Assembly: GCA_012861695.1 (NCBI GenBank)
Contig: JAAOOA010000016.1
Coordinates: 28,619,661-28,683,660 of the forward strand
Length of the DNA: 64,000 nt
Direction of reading: 5' to 3'
From: Trematomus loennbergii
Taxonomy: Eukaryota; Chordata; Actinopteri; Perciformes; Nototheniidae
Below the pieces are notes generated by a model, which worked only from the letters and a program-made list of their open reading frames with translations, was not told the origin of the DNA and searched no databases. Numbering within the stretch: the first letter of the stretch is position 1; every line of letters starts with the position of its first letter. Positions 51,680-63,873 of the stretch are shown in pieces. Position numbers and translations under genes: made by a program.

Positions 51680-54600
51680 ACCTGGAAGACCCTTCTTGCT
51701 GTTTTGTGATCATTATAATATTATTATTTACAACAGAGCTTTTCAAATGACTAACTCTTATTCTAAAGTAACGTCCACAAAGTCGATGAAATGATGAATC
51801 CTTTCCCTCCTATCAGATGCTTCTCTTTGTAACGAGGCCACACTTCAGGACATTATGATTATAATGTATTATTCTTATTCATTTTCTCTCTCTCTTTTAT
51901 TGAAGTAATTGTTATGTAAGCTGAGATAAACATAGATATCTTTCTACATGATTAAAGTCAGATGATTGCCCCCATGGAGAGATGTATGTTATATGCGCAG
52001 AAACTACTCTGCACACATTTGAGTACGTATGCGGGTCTATGTTTTATGGGGTTAGGGGTTAAATTGGGATTTGATATGTGGGGGGGCTCTGTTTGGAGGT
52101 GTGAGGGGGGGGTCGAGGATCTCATTATGTGACCTTAAGGGCTATACTATGAGGCCCTAAAGTTCTGCTCCATTATCTGAATCAAATGCACACATTGATG
52201 CCAAATGACACAATACAAATAGAAAGTACTACAACTAAGTTCATTTACGTCTTAAATGATTAATATATACACAACATGTTTTTACAAATATCCAACCTTC
52301 AAATTGCTATTTTAAATCAACATTGCTCTGCACACTTGCTAAAGATCATTAGTGTGGAAATCTCAGTTCATTTGTAGGGCTGCGCGAGCATGCTCAAAAG
52401 TATGTGAGTAAATCTCACTGTGAACTATTTCATTATGACCGATCATAACTCAGCTTTATGCACACACACTTAGCACGGGTTAGGAAACGGGCTCCGTGTT
52501 ACAGGACGGGTCGGGGGGTTTGGGGCAGCCGCTGCAGACTCTCTGTGTACACACACACGCACACACACACAGTCCGGGCGGTGCTGCAGCTCCTGATCGG
52601 AGCAGAGACACGCGCTCACTAAGCCGACAAACTATATCTGGTCACAGAGATCTGCTATTTTAAAGTAAAGTCAACACATATCGACCCTAAATATAATCTA
52701 TATTAAGAACGAGAAAAGTTTTAACATATATCGTTTTTTGTAAACATATGACAAATGTGCGAGGGTGATGACGTCAGAGCCCCGGACAGCCCCGGCCCAA
52801 TGTAACCCTGTATGTGTGGTGGCGTTTTAATCCGTGACTATGTAATAGCCCCCTCTGTCGGGTTGTGGGTTTTGACGCGCCTCTCTTTGGTTCCAAACAG
52901 ATTGAGCGGAGATCGTTGTTGAATCAGATCAGCTTTATTCATTGGTCCAGACGGCATAGAAACAGGAGGACACATTTCCTCGCTTCATAGTCAATAAAAG
53001 TGATCAGCATCAAAAAGAACAAAAAGAACACGGTCAAAAGACTTTACCGCTTCCCCGTCTCATCCCCATCAGCTGTGTCCCATTGTCCTGCCATATATAG
53101 GCATGTAGCCGTGCACGTGATACCTGACGCACATTTGATAACTAATAAGTGAGCTTTCAATTCATATCTTTTAAACCATAGTGTGACTCACACAAATAAA
53201 TGATTAAGAGTTTAATCTAAATCCTGATATTATGACTAAGCCTAACATTCAGACCATAATGATGAAATACAAATGGCTCTAACAGCATGTTATGTCTGAA
53301 TGTTTACAACAATGACAATAAAAAGAGTGTTAAAAAAAAGAAAAGAGGAATCTGAAATGTGGAGCTAAAGGGGTTTAACCCTCCAGATGGAAACCCCTCA
53401 GTATATTAAAGGTGTTAAAGTGTTTCATTGCCATATCTACATGTAGCTAATGTGCACATGACAATAAAGCCTCGACACTAGAAACAGGAAATACACATTT
53501 CCACTGATACACGTAACTCTGTATTCACCTCAGTTGATGCTGAACACTCACACAGTTCTTCCTCAGCGTGCTTCATGTTTTTGGTGACTCTAGTAGTAGT
53601 TAGGGAAACGTCCTCTTTTTGGACACAAATAACGTGGACGCTTCGTGCCATTGGACAAACTTCCGCACAATGGAAATGTGTTTTAAATGGGAGGAAAGTG
53701 TCATTAAATGGTACCCAGTGCAGCTAAGCTCAAATTCGGATACAGGAGTGTTCATGCAGCCCCTAAATAATGGTAATGATGATTACAAATCATTTCTAGG
53801 GCAGAAGGTATTTTAAAAGTGAGAACAACTATTTTAAATGGGAGGAAAAGTGTTTTTTAATAGGGGCAGAGTGATGGGAGACAAGCAAGCTGCAGCACCT
53901 CACTGACAAGGGTTTTAAATGGGGACAGAGTGTACCCAGAGAACAGGCTGCAGCGCCTCACTTTCTAAGGGAGGAACAGTGTTTTAAATGTGGGGGAAAG
54001 GGTGCTAAAAGTCTGATACAAGTCTGCTAAATCTCTGATAACAGTGTGGTAAAAGTCTGATTGTTTCATAGACCCATAGCAATGATACAATAAACCATTT
54101 ACATCTAAAAGTATTGATTACAATTCATTTTTAGGGGAAAAGGTACAGAGAGAAGACTGACAATTCCTCCCCAGCACCCTGGAGAGCTCCCAGGTGATGA
54201 AGAGGGGAGACAGCCCCCCTGCAGCACCCCCAGCGGCTGGGCATCGACATGGAGGGGGCAGTCCGCCTGTCAGCACCCAAACTCGGCCCTGGAACCTCCA
54301 GAACTCCTGCTGGAGGTCCCAGCCCCTCTCTGACCCAAAGGAAAACTTTAAATTATTTGACAGCAGCAGTGTGTTCAGGTATTAACATATTTAAAGTTGG
54401 AATAAAGTATAAACTACACAACACAAGTCTAATGCACATCAATCCATAAGATGAGTCCGATATGTTCATGAAAACTCTCCAGGAGGCACCAACACTAACG
54501 TGGCCGAGTGGACTCCGGAGTTTGCTGCATGAGTTGCACTGTATGATCTGTGGTGTAGTGGGCTGTCACTCAAAAACTGAGTAGCCAATGGGGACGCACC

Positions 54601-55420
54601 CCTGAAAGTCCCGCCCACCTGGGACGTTTGTGTCAGAATCGCAAACAAAAAATGAGGGAGCGCAAACGAGAGCAAAAGTCTGATCATTGAGAAAGAAGCA
54701 AAGAGAACTGCAAACAAAGAGACATGATAAACTGACAAGATCACCAGAAATGTCACTTTTGTATTCGTTTTTTAATATAAACAAATATATTTAACCGTTT
54801 GTTTCACTTTTCTTCTTTCTTCCACGCGCCCGGCAGGCCGCCTGTAGTCTGCCTGGAACCTCCAGAATGTGTTAGCTAAGCTCCATAAACTGACAAAATC
54901 ACCCAGAAATGTCACTTTTAGAGCCCAAAAATATATAATACAAAACATTTAAATAGTAAAAGCTGCAAATGTGCTCCGGATTACCCGGGGGTGGATTTAT
55001 TAGTCCCATGATAGAGATTACAAATCATTTTCTTGGAAAGAAGTGTTAAAACCTGCCTGATTAAAGCATATGCAGGACCCCCGTGAGCTCCAGAGTGCAT
55101 TGTTTTAGGGAACCATATTCATGATAACATCAATCATTTAAATGCGAAAATAATGATTATAAATCATTTTTAGGGGGGAAAGTGTGGAGATATACCTTAA
55201 AGCAAATACCTTAAATACCTTAAGTGGACTGTGAACTGGAGAAAGCCCTAACGGAGAGAAAGGGATTTTGTTCATGCTCTATTTCATCTGTTTTATTAGT
55301 TTTATGTCCTAAATATATTCATGTTGCTCTGTGGAGGAGTCAATCTACTCTGTAGTTGATGTGCACATGACAATAAATCCTCAACACTTGAAACTTGAAA
55401 GAGGAAATACACATTTCCAC
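51680..55420. other. Intergenic, no gene recognised
   Basis: AT-rich DNA with a GC-rich patch at 52490-52930 containing a CA tract, 'tgacgtca' (52768) and CpGs, which could be a promoter or CpG island without an attached exon. A motif 'ttttaaatgggaggaaa' recurs loosely at 53680, 53830 and 53970. LINE-type tails (gtgcacatgacaataaa) occur at 53454 and 55362. Confidence 0.4.
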
Positions 55421-55424
55421 TGTG

Positions 55425-57786
55425 GCGGCCGGCCCATAGGGGCGCTAGGGGCGCCGCCCCCCCTCTTCCCACATAACATTTATTTTTATTTTTATTTTTA
55501 TTTTTAATAAACAAGGTAAATATGATATAATTGGTATCAGTAAAATGTATAATCTACAATAAAATCTCGTTTAAAATTGTGTTACGATGTCTAAAGTTAC
55601 TGATAAGTCACATGTTTCCTGCCTGGCCTTGCCCGTGTATCATTACCCCTCTCGTCTGGGCACTATGCACAGCGCCCAGACGAGAGTGCAGCAAGTGCAG
55701 CAGAAGCCAACTGTTGCTATCTTTAAACTATGCCGCCGAAACATAATTTCAGCCAATCAGCGTCGTCAAATCTGATGGTCACAGGGCTCCTAGGTCAGCG
55801 CCCGGTGCAGTCTGTGAGTTGTTTGGACTCGTATCCAAGGAGACAAAACAGGAAGCTGTCATACACTCTGGAAGCTACCATTAGCAGCTAATGAAAACTC
55901 AGTTTTTGACATAAAAATGGAATTATGGATCATCAATCATTTTTCAAAGTGACAGACACATTGGATTAACCTATGGATTAACCTTCAGCTGCGTTTTTCT
56001 CGTTTTTGATCAGAATTGTTATTCTGCAAAAGGTGAGCATATCTCCGTGTTTTGCTACCTAAAGCTACGTCGTGTGATGTCTGTATTTGCTTCCCCTGTC
56101 GCGAGTTCTGATCGCTCAGTGATGATACTTATATTTCTAGAATCTGTGGAATCTCAGCTTGTTAGCATCAGTGGCGTCGCCTGGCCTGGGCATCCGGGGC
56201 TTTAGCCCCGAATGTTTTTTCTGTAGCCCCGGACAATTCTCCCTCAATAATATAATACATTAACCGTGCTTTACGTGAACCTCATCATGACACAAGAGAG
56301 GACGGCAGCACTGTAATTTCCCGTGTTCAGTGAATGCAACAGAGGCATGACACCAGACCAATCAGAGAGTTGCATGGAAATAAACGTGTGCTTGTGTCAT
56401 TCAAGCTTGGCTCTGTGTGTGTGTGTGTGTGTGGCAATAGCGCATTTAGTGTGATAGAGAGAGAGAGAGGGAGAGAGAGGGAGAGAGAGGGACCATGCCA
56501 GCATGGACGTGTTGATAGCATCTGGTTAGCTAGCTGCACTAACGGACATAAGGAGCTGTTTGTTCCACAAGAAGCTGGAGGAGAGTCCTCTCCTCTCAGA
56601 CTGAGAGACTCAGGTGAGCTAAAGGACTCTCTGAGTGTTTAGATACATAACTTTAGTCTAAGTTATCTCAGTGGGTCTCAAACGTTTGGTCACAAATTAT
56701 TCAAAAGATTATTTCCGCGGCACACCTTCATATGATCATTATAGTTATAAAAAAAATAAGAGAAAAAAGGAAAAACAGTTATGAAATACTATATGGCAGT
56801 AAAACAAGAATAGAGTTTAAAAGGGGAGTGATTAGTAAAATATCCATAAAGAAAAAGTACATCTGTTGACAGTTCTGCTTCATATGGGTGTTGAGAGAGG
56901 TATCCATAGATCTCTTCATTTTGCACCAGATGCATTTAACTTCAATATTTAAAAAAAAATCTTCCCGGGGGAGCATCCCCCCGGACCCCCTAGAGGAGGT
57001 GAGACCCCCAGTCATAAAAAATACCACTTTACCCCTGCCTATATGCCGTGAGCTGATTATCGAGCCTTCATTGTAACAGTCGGGGTGTACTGTGTGTGTG
57101 CGTGTGGGGAGTGTTGCAGTGAAAAATGCCACTGTAGTGCCGCCACCGCTGTGGGCTAAGCCCCGAATGTTTTCAGGTCCAGGCGACGCCCCTGGTTAGC
57201 ATAAGCTTGTTTGTGCATATCCGATAAGTATATCGATTGATTTATACCTAGAGTGCGTTAGCATTTTTCCGCTCAGGGCTCATTTAGACGCTTCTTGTGA
57301 GACTTGTTTTGTTTCGGTAAACATGGTTCATATCATCATTAGCTGCGTTTCCTCTGAGTAGGACACATGAATAGTTTATTACATTTTAAGAAGCCCTGAG
57401 ACACAGTTTCGTGAGAAAAAAAACGGGGGAAAAAGCCCCTCAGCAGGTTAAATGGGAATTAAATCAGTGTTCCCAAAGCCCCGGTGTTCTGCAGTTTGTG
57501 TGGGCCTACTGTACTGTTGCACAGTTTATGCTGTAGACTATGTCCAGGACAAGGTGTTTGGAAGTTTTGGAAGATTCATAGCCAACCACACTGAAGTTAT
57601 GGAGGTATTGATCAGTCTTCTCATATTTTTAAGCTCAAATTCCCCCCCCCCCTCTAACATCACCAGAAGTCATAATTTAGGGGGTCTTTTCTCAAAAATA
57701 TGTACCGGGGGAGCATCCCCCGGACCCCCCTAGTATTGTTTGATCACCATTTCCACAGCCCCACCTAAAATATTTTCCACCAGCCG
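55425..57786. mobile_element. hAT-like element, 2.36 kb with nested hAT
   Basis: Termini GCGGCCGGCC and CCAGCCG lie between exact 8-bp duplications CCACTGTG (55417-55424, 57787-57794). The left end holds GGGGCGCTAGGGGCGCCGCC, as in other fish copies. No transposase is intact; a 93-codon frame at 57452-57733 is of uncertain meaning. A second hAT at 56169-57194 is inserted inside. Confidence 0.75.
56169..57194. mobile_element. hAT element nested in another hAT
   Basis: Termini CAGTGGCGTCGCCTGG and CCAGGCGACGCCCCTG, with exact 8-bp target duplication GTTAGCAT (56161-56168, 57195-57202). 1,026 bp. Subterminal repeats GGGGCTTTAGCCCCGAATG and GCTAAGCCCCGAATG. A GT and GAGA tract lies at 56415-56490. 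No transposase seen. Confidence 0.88.
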
Positions 57787-58617
57787 CCACTGTGTGTGTG
57801 TGTGGTACAGTGTGTAGGTGTGTGTGGTACAGTGTGTAAGTGCGCGTGTTGTACAGTGCGTAGATGCGGCGGACAGACGGGTCTCAGTTGGTTTGGGGTC
57901 CTATGCTTACTTTTAAAACTTGTAAATAAAACTTTTGGCCCGTAATTTCAATTCCCCATTTCAGCGACCAGAGGGGTGGTATATCCAGTCTCTGATTGTG
58001 TTACGTTATGAGTGCTCTCATACTTGTTTGATTCTGAAATTGTATATTTATATAAATATATTTGTGTGTGTCCCCGCATCTGTAGCCTGTTATTGTCTCA
58101 TTATACCGCACTGTCAATTAATTGAAAGTAAATATATAAGTGGTCATGAACACATCTGTCCATCAGACAGAGGGCTGCTGTGCCTCCTGTCATCATTAAT
58201 GGACGTCTCTTTAAAATGACCGCTCGGAGAGGATTTCTCACTTATCTAACTGCCTGCTGCTTCCCCTCCTCTCTCCTCGGTTCCCCTCCTCGACTCCTCC
58301 GCTCGCATCTCCTGGGCGGGATTAAGACACGAGGATAGGAGTCGAGGAGGGGAAATTAAGAGTATTGAGAAGCCTTCATAGTATAAAGGTGGATAAAATG
58401 GAACAAATAGGAGCTTAATTGTCTTCTGAATTCTTTATCATACAATTCACCTAAAAACAAATCTGTTTTTTTTTTTATGTTTAAGACTATTTGGTTCAAT
58501 TTGTAGTCAGTGTGACAAAATAAACTAACCTTAAGAGGTGAGGAATCAAAATGATACATAAAGTGTGGATAAGTTTAATATTTCCATTCACAGTATTGAC
58601 TCAATATGTTTTTTTTA

Positions 58618-59465
58618 AAAGGTATCAAAACCAAGCTGTTTGGTCTTTTGAGCAAAATTATATATATTGTTTTGACTAACATTAAACATCCAATCAAATC
58701 ATTTTGTTTACATTTTTCTATCAAAAATGGCTTCTGAAAAGTGTTGTTTTCTCCTTTCTCAGCAGAAATGAGCTTCCATGATTAAAAAAACACAAAGGTT
58801 TAATCTATAAAACCAAAAAAAGTGATGAATACTTTTAATTATATAAAATGTCTTGATATCACGATTTTAAGCTGCGTAACAAGTACAAATATTATAGTTT
58901 TCTGTGTCAATTTCCTTTCAAGTTATTTCTATTACAAAGAACACGTTTTGTTACGTTTTGCACTTCTTGAAATGCATTCTTGGCGACTGTTCCTCCTCGT
59001 TGTTGTCCTGGTAGAAAATGAGCCTCAGAGTAAAAACAACACAAAAACAGGAATAATGTTGTGTACTAAAATAAGGTTATTTACTTAAAAATCGTTACAT
59101 TGGACAGACTGTATACAGAGTTTTTCATTTCTTGGTAAACTCATAAGGCACCGAACCAGATGCTGAACAAAACAACACCAAAACAACAAAAACATTACAG
59201 CTTTACATATTAGGGATTATTTCTATACGGGGAGTTTCCTTGCATATTTGTTACAAAGAAAACACTAAAGTTACTGCTCTTAAATATGAACTGTAAGCTT
59301 CATTCACACACACACTCTCACACTCACACACACACTCTCACACTCACACTCTCACACACACTATCTCTCTCTCTCTCACACACGTACGTCGTTCTGCTGC
59401 TGAGGAGATTTCTGTGTCTACATCCCAATAAATCCATGCTAGCAGTTTCCCCGTTTCCAGTCTTT
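58618..59465. repeat. Copy of the rps27a intron 4 block
   Basis: Matches 25783-26600 in the same orientation with small gaps and an expanded CA/CT tract at 59305-59380. It lies 2.3 kb past the bmpr1a stop codon, so it might be part of the bmpr1a 3' region or a dispersed repeat. Confidence 0.85.
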
Positions 59466-59469
59466 GTGC

Positions 59470-60380
59470 TAAGCTAGGCTAAACACATTCCCAAATATTC
59501 TTAAAGGGGACGTTATTTCCCAAAAAGCAGCCCGATTGAATGACTCTTGATGTATTGTAGAACGATGGAATCTTATTTTTAAATCAGAGTGGGAGGAGCC
59601 AACATGAATCTATGCAAATCGTTTAATTTGGTTGGTTGGACAGCAACGGAAAAACTTCTAACCAGATTTTCATAAAACTTGCTGGAAAGGTGCAGCATCG
59701 TCCGAGGAAGAACCCATTACAATTTGGCCCTATACGTTCACCTATGAAATGCACCATTATGTTGACAAAAAATGACATGTCGCCCTATTTGGCCAGGGGC
59801 AGCACTGCATGTAAGTACACAGCTCAACTGGATGTATGTAATATAGGTCTAGCTGTTATTTAACTTGTCTAGTGTGGAAAAGATTTGCATTATAACTTCA
59901 AATCAAATAGGCATTTAAACAATTCTTAAATCTAACATAATCCTCATGAACCCTGGTACACGGGTCCTTTTGGCTCCACCCACTCAGGTTAAACTCAACC
60001 AATCAGGTATCTCGACAGACAGACAGACAGACGAACAGGAAGTGGACAAACAGGACGGTAGACGTCTCCTGGAGTCGGCTGGACGTCAACACCACTGCAG
60101 CATAGTGTTCTGATATTTTAACTTTAAACCCTCTCACGAGTAGGCATGGCATCTAATGATAACACTTATTTACACATTTTAATTCACATATTATAATAGT
60201 ACCTTTTTTTTCTTACTTATAATTAACTCTACTTTCTTAAGAGTGGAGATATATTTCAATATGGCAGGAGAACTCAGTCCTGAAGAGAAAATAATAACAA
60301 AACAAAAAATTGGCATTTGTTTAAACAGGCAGAGGAGGAAGGCAACGCAGGTCCTTAAAAAAAAAAATCTGTTCATTTAC
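59470..60380. other. Intergenic, no gene recognised
   Basis: AT-rich DNA. A short frame at 59636-59863 has no recognisable domain. A GACA run is at 60014-60034. Confidence 0.4.
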
Positions 60381-60454
60381 GAGCATCGTTTCCCCCTCCG
60401 TTGAAATTATCTTTATCGTCTCGTTTTGCTTTCACAGAAAGCGTCAAACCGGCA

Positions 60455-60575
60455 GAAAGAGGAGGGACTCCATGTTTGTTTCTGAAGGAGGAGGAGGATG
60501 AGGAAGAGGAAGGACTCCATGTTTGTTTCTGAAGGAGGAGGAGGAGGAGGAAGAGGAAGGACTCCATGTTTGTTT
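60455..60575. repeat. Short tandem repeat, about 55-bp unit
   Basis: Two to three copies of a unit with GGACTCCATGTTTGTTT followed by a GAGGAG-rich part. Confidence 0.8.
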
Positions 60576-60957
60576 TTGCGCTGTGTCTCTATTCTGATAC
60601 CTTAGTTCAATGCCATGTGGTAAACTGTACACACTTTGTATTTTGTGAATTTCGACCCAGTAGCATTGTCTCAAATCCTGGAAGTCACACAATTGCTGTT
60701 TGCTTGTGAAGCGAAAAGATCGACCAGATCTGAGAAATATCTGAAAAGTCTGTTATAATGCATTTGGAAAAACGCCCGAAAAATTCATAGTAAAAAAATG
60801 TCTAATGTTTTGAAATGCTTTCTCACATTCATGTTATTTTTCACAAATTATTTCAGACATTCCTGTTCAGCGGAGACCGCCCTTTTCAATCAGTTCACAG
60901 CAGCCATGACATGACTTGACGCTTTATGGTCAAAGTTCCCAAAAACAAAGTGTTCAG

Positions 60958-61043
60958 TGGCCGTTTCTCAATATCGAGTAAAGCTGCTCCAGAGCCACTA
61001 TTTCAAGCAACTATGGTACCTGCCATGTGGTATCGAGTGGCGA
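60958..61043 (+). mobile_element. Fragment of the 33-35-kb LTR
   Basis: GGCCGTTTCTCAAT, GAGTAAAGCTGCT and CAGAGCCACTATTTCAAGCA match 33421-33470 of the LTR in order, and atcgagtg after 61031 matches 33480. About 20 bases that do not belong to the LTR (61011-61030) contain the repeat unit of the minisatellite that follows. Confidence 0.75.
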
Positions 61044-61548
61044 TACCACATGGCAGTGTACCACATGGCAGGTACTACATGACAGTGTACCACATGGCAG
61101 GTACCACATGGCAGGTACCACATGGCAGGTACCACATGGCAGTGTACCACATGGCAGGTACTACATGACAGTGTACCACATGGCAGGTACCACATGGCAG
61201 GTACCACATGGCAGTGTACCACATGGCAGGTACCACATGGCAGTGTACCACATGGCAGGTACTACATGACAGTGTACCACATGGCAGGTACCACATGGCA
61301 GGTACCACATGGCAGTACCACATGGCAGGTACCACATGGCAGTGTACCACATGGCAGGTACTACATGACAGTGTACACATGGCAGGTACCACATGGCAGG
61401 TACCACATGGCAGGTACCACATGGCAGTGTACCACATGGCAGGTACCACATGGCAGGTACCACATGGCAGGTACCACATGGCAGTGTACCACATGGCAGG
61501 TACCACATGGCAGTGTACCACATGGCAGTGTACCACATGGCAGGTAAC
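61041..61548. repeat. Minisatellite ACCACATGGCAGGT
   Basis: More than 30 tandem copies of a 14-15-bp unit in two main forms, ACCACATGGCAGGT and ACCACATGGCAGTGT, plus a rarer ACTACATGACAGTGT. They are arranged in higher-order blocks that recur about every 100 bases. All open frames here (HGRYHMAGTTWQ and similar) are artefacts. Confidence 0.95.
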
Positions 61549-61731
61549 ACAAGGATAAGAAAAGTATCCGAAATGACACACGGCACATTTTAGTTTCCAG
61601 ACACAGTGACGATGGAGGAGGAGGAGGAGACACAGAGTTCAGCCCTGAAATGGGTCCATTATTATTATCTCTCTCCTCCTCCTGATGAAGAGGGAGGCGC
61701 TGATAGAGGACGAGGATGAGGAAGAGGGCGG

Positions 61732-63074
61732 TCAGATCTTGATGTCCTGCGACTCCACCATCTTGGAGAGCGTCTTCTTCACTCGGAGGATTGTGAGGCG
61801 GGATGCCGGGTTCGGAGCCCAGCACTCGGACATCAGCTTCAGCATCGCCCGCAGACACTAAGGACACACACACACACACACACACAAAAATGTATTATTA
61901 TCATTACTTCTTAGGTATTCATTCATTAAATAAATTAGTCTTGGAAGAATATCTGATGTATGTGAAAAAGTATCCGGAAAAGGTCTTAAAAGTGTATAAA
62001 TTATGTAAAATAATCTGTGAAAAATATCCCCAGAAATTCACGAGAAATGTTTAATAAATAATTTATCCTTAAATATGTAAAAAAATCTTTATGTGAAAAT
62101 ATTATATAAAATATATCAAATTTACTGGGGAAAAAATTGAAAAAATAAGATGAATATCCAGAAGATGTTAAAAAAAATATGTGAAAAATATTCCAAAAAG
62201 TTGTTAGTAAAATGATTTCTAAAATATATCCATAATGTCCAAAAGCAAAGTCTCACCTCGTCACTGTTCCAGCGGTTGGACAGGGTCGGCCGGACTCCTT
62301 TCACACACACGACCTCCAGCATGTCTTCATACGACGGGTCGGAGGGAACCATCTCATAGTACGGGGGCTGGTAGTCCTCCACGATACCTGAGAGAGCGAG
62401 AGCGAGAGAGAGAGAGAGAGAGAGACTCTGCCATCAGCTTGGATTTGATAAAATATGAGATATTTGTACATTATTTTGGTAAAATATCCTTATTGACCTG
62501 CAGTAACACTTTCTCTCCAGCAGATGGAGCCACTTAATTACATTAAGCATGAGAGACTTCTTTTCAGTGCTGATTTGATAAGATAGGAAACGGCTGATGT
62601 TTGCTGAGAACGATGCTTTTCTTTATCATATGAAAAACCTTTAAATATTACATTTACGATGAAGAAAAACAGCAAACGTATGGCCATTTAGCTTTAACAA
62701 AGGATAACAATTAAGAAATCATAATAGCTGTGTGTTGCATACATCAGTTTGTGTGTGTGTGTGTCTTCTGTCTGTGTGTGTTTGGGTGCGTGTGTGTGCA
62801 TGTGTCTGTGTGTGTGTCTGTCTGTCTGTCTGTCTGTAATTCTGTGTGTGTGTGTGTCTGTGTGTCAGTACTGTGCGTGTGCGTGTGCGGTGTGCGTACC
62901 TCCGGTGTTGCAGCGCCGGGCCATCTCCCAGATGATGAGGCCGTAGCTGTACATGTCGGCCATGATGTACGCCTGGAAGTGGTTCTTGTTGAGCGTCTCG
63001 TCCAGAACCTCCGGCGCCATGTAGCGCCGCGTGCCGACCCGGTGCTGAGCGGCACGTCCACCTCGTTAGTGTCG
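61732..63074 (-). CDS. bmpr1a: BMP receptor type IA, last three exons
   Basis: Type I BMP receptors are membrane serine/threonine kinases that phosphorylate SMAD1/5/8. The three exons cover the C-terminal kinase lobe: 63074-62900 ([42 protein letters not shown]), 62387-62257 ([27 protein letters not shown]) and 61857-61732 ([20 protein letters not shown] ... [10 protein letters not shown], stop TGA at 61734-61732). The ending [11 protein letters not shown] separates BMPR1A from BMPR1B (KMSESQDIKL). The APE motif of the activation segment is present. Phases agree. Within the first exon one base is missing near 63038: PLST is followed by a frame break before [10 protein letters not shown], where the family has Arg. 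Upstream exons lie beyond the window. Whether this is the aa or ab teleost copy is unknown. Confidence 0.93.
62397..62427. repeat. GA microsatellite at bmpr1a splice acceptor
   Basis: A GA/GC-rich run that, on the minus strand, forms the CT-rich tract directly before the acceptor at 62388. Confidence 0.9.
62748..62895. repeat. GT and CTGT microsatellites in bmpr1a intron
   Basis: Compound (GT)n with (CTGT)n; the last part lies next to the donor at 62899. Confidence 0.9.
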
Positions 63075-63084
63075 CTATGGCAAC

Positions 63085-63627
63085 AATAACGAGAGAGAGA
63101 GAGAGAGAGATAGAGAGCAGTCAGTCACATGCTAAGGAAACACTGTACTTCACATATATACAACAAATTCACTTTTAAACAATATTATATATACACACAA
63201 TAAAGCAGACACACACGTTTGGTTTACTGCATATGGTTTAACCTGTGGACCATCTATGTATTGGTTTTATTTCATATTGTTTTTTTGATGTTATTCTATT
63301 CTAAAATGGAGCAGCTTTCACAAAAGCCCAACTTTCCCTCGGATAAACTGAATATTCAGATTTGACTTTTAGGAGAAATAGACAACGACAAATTAGAGGG
63401 ATAGGAAGTAAAAAGGAATAAATGTTTGCACCGGGAATAATTTGTGAGAAAATCAAACACCTGGGATTAAAACTGTATTTATTTAGGATAAAAAACACAA
63501 AGATTATTTAATATTAAAATCACAAAGAATCTAAATAACTTGCTAAGATAAAATTCACAACTTTACTTTCCTCAAGGCCTAATAATAACATCAAATAAAT
63601 AAGTAAAAACAACAAGATCATAATAAT
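63085..63627. other. bmpr1a intron, no exon recognised
   Basis: AT-rich sequence after a GA run at 63090-63117. The next upstream kinase exon was not found before the window ends. Confidence 0.5.
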
Positions 63628-63841
63628 TAGGGATGCTCCGATCGGGAATTTTGGGGCCGATCGCCCGATTGCCGATCGAGTGGGCGGGCCTATGGGATCT
63701 TCCATTTAAAGTGATGTTTAAAAGTCAGTTAATGGGGCTGATTCACTGGCGCTTCCACAAACAACATAATTATTACATTCAAATTAAGTACATTAACTTT
63801 GGATAATAACACGGGAGAAATGAGCGCCTGTCTGTCCGTCC

Positions 63842-63873
<32 letters not shown>

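Noticed and set aside
52490..52930. Possible CpG-island promoter of an unseen gene
   Set aside because: GC-rich with a CRE-like site, but no exon follows on either strand within several kilobases.
60926..61593. Open frames of up to 168 codons (HMAGTTWQ, CHVVPAMWY)
   Set aside because: All six frames are open over a minisatellite; no start context, splice sites or domain.
62730..63089. 119-codon plus frame over the bmpr1a exon
   Set aside because: Antisense shadow of a kinase exon joined to a GT microsatellite.
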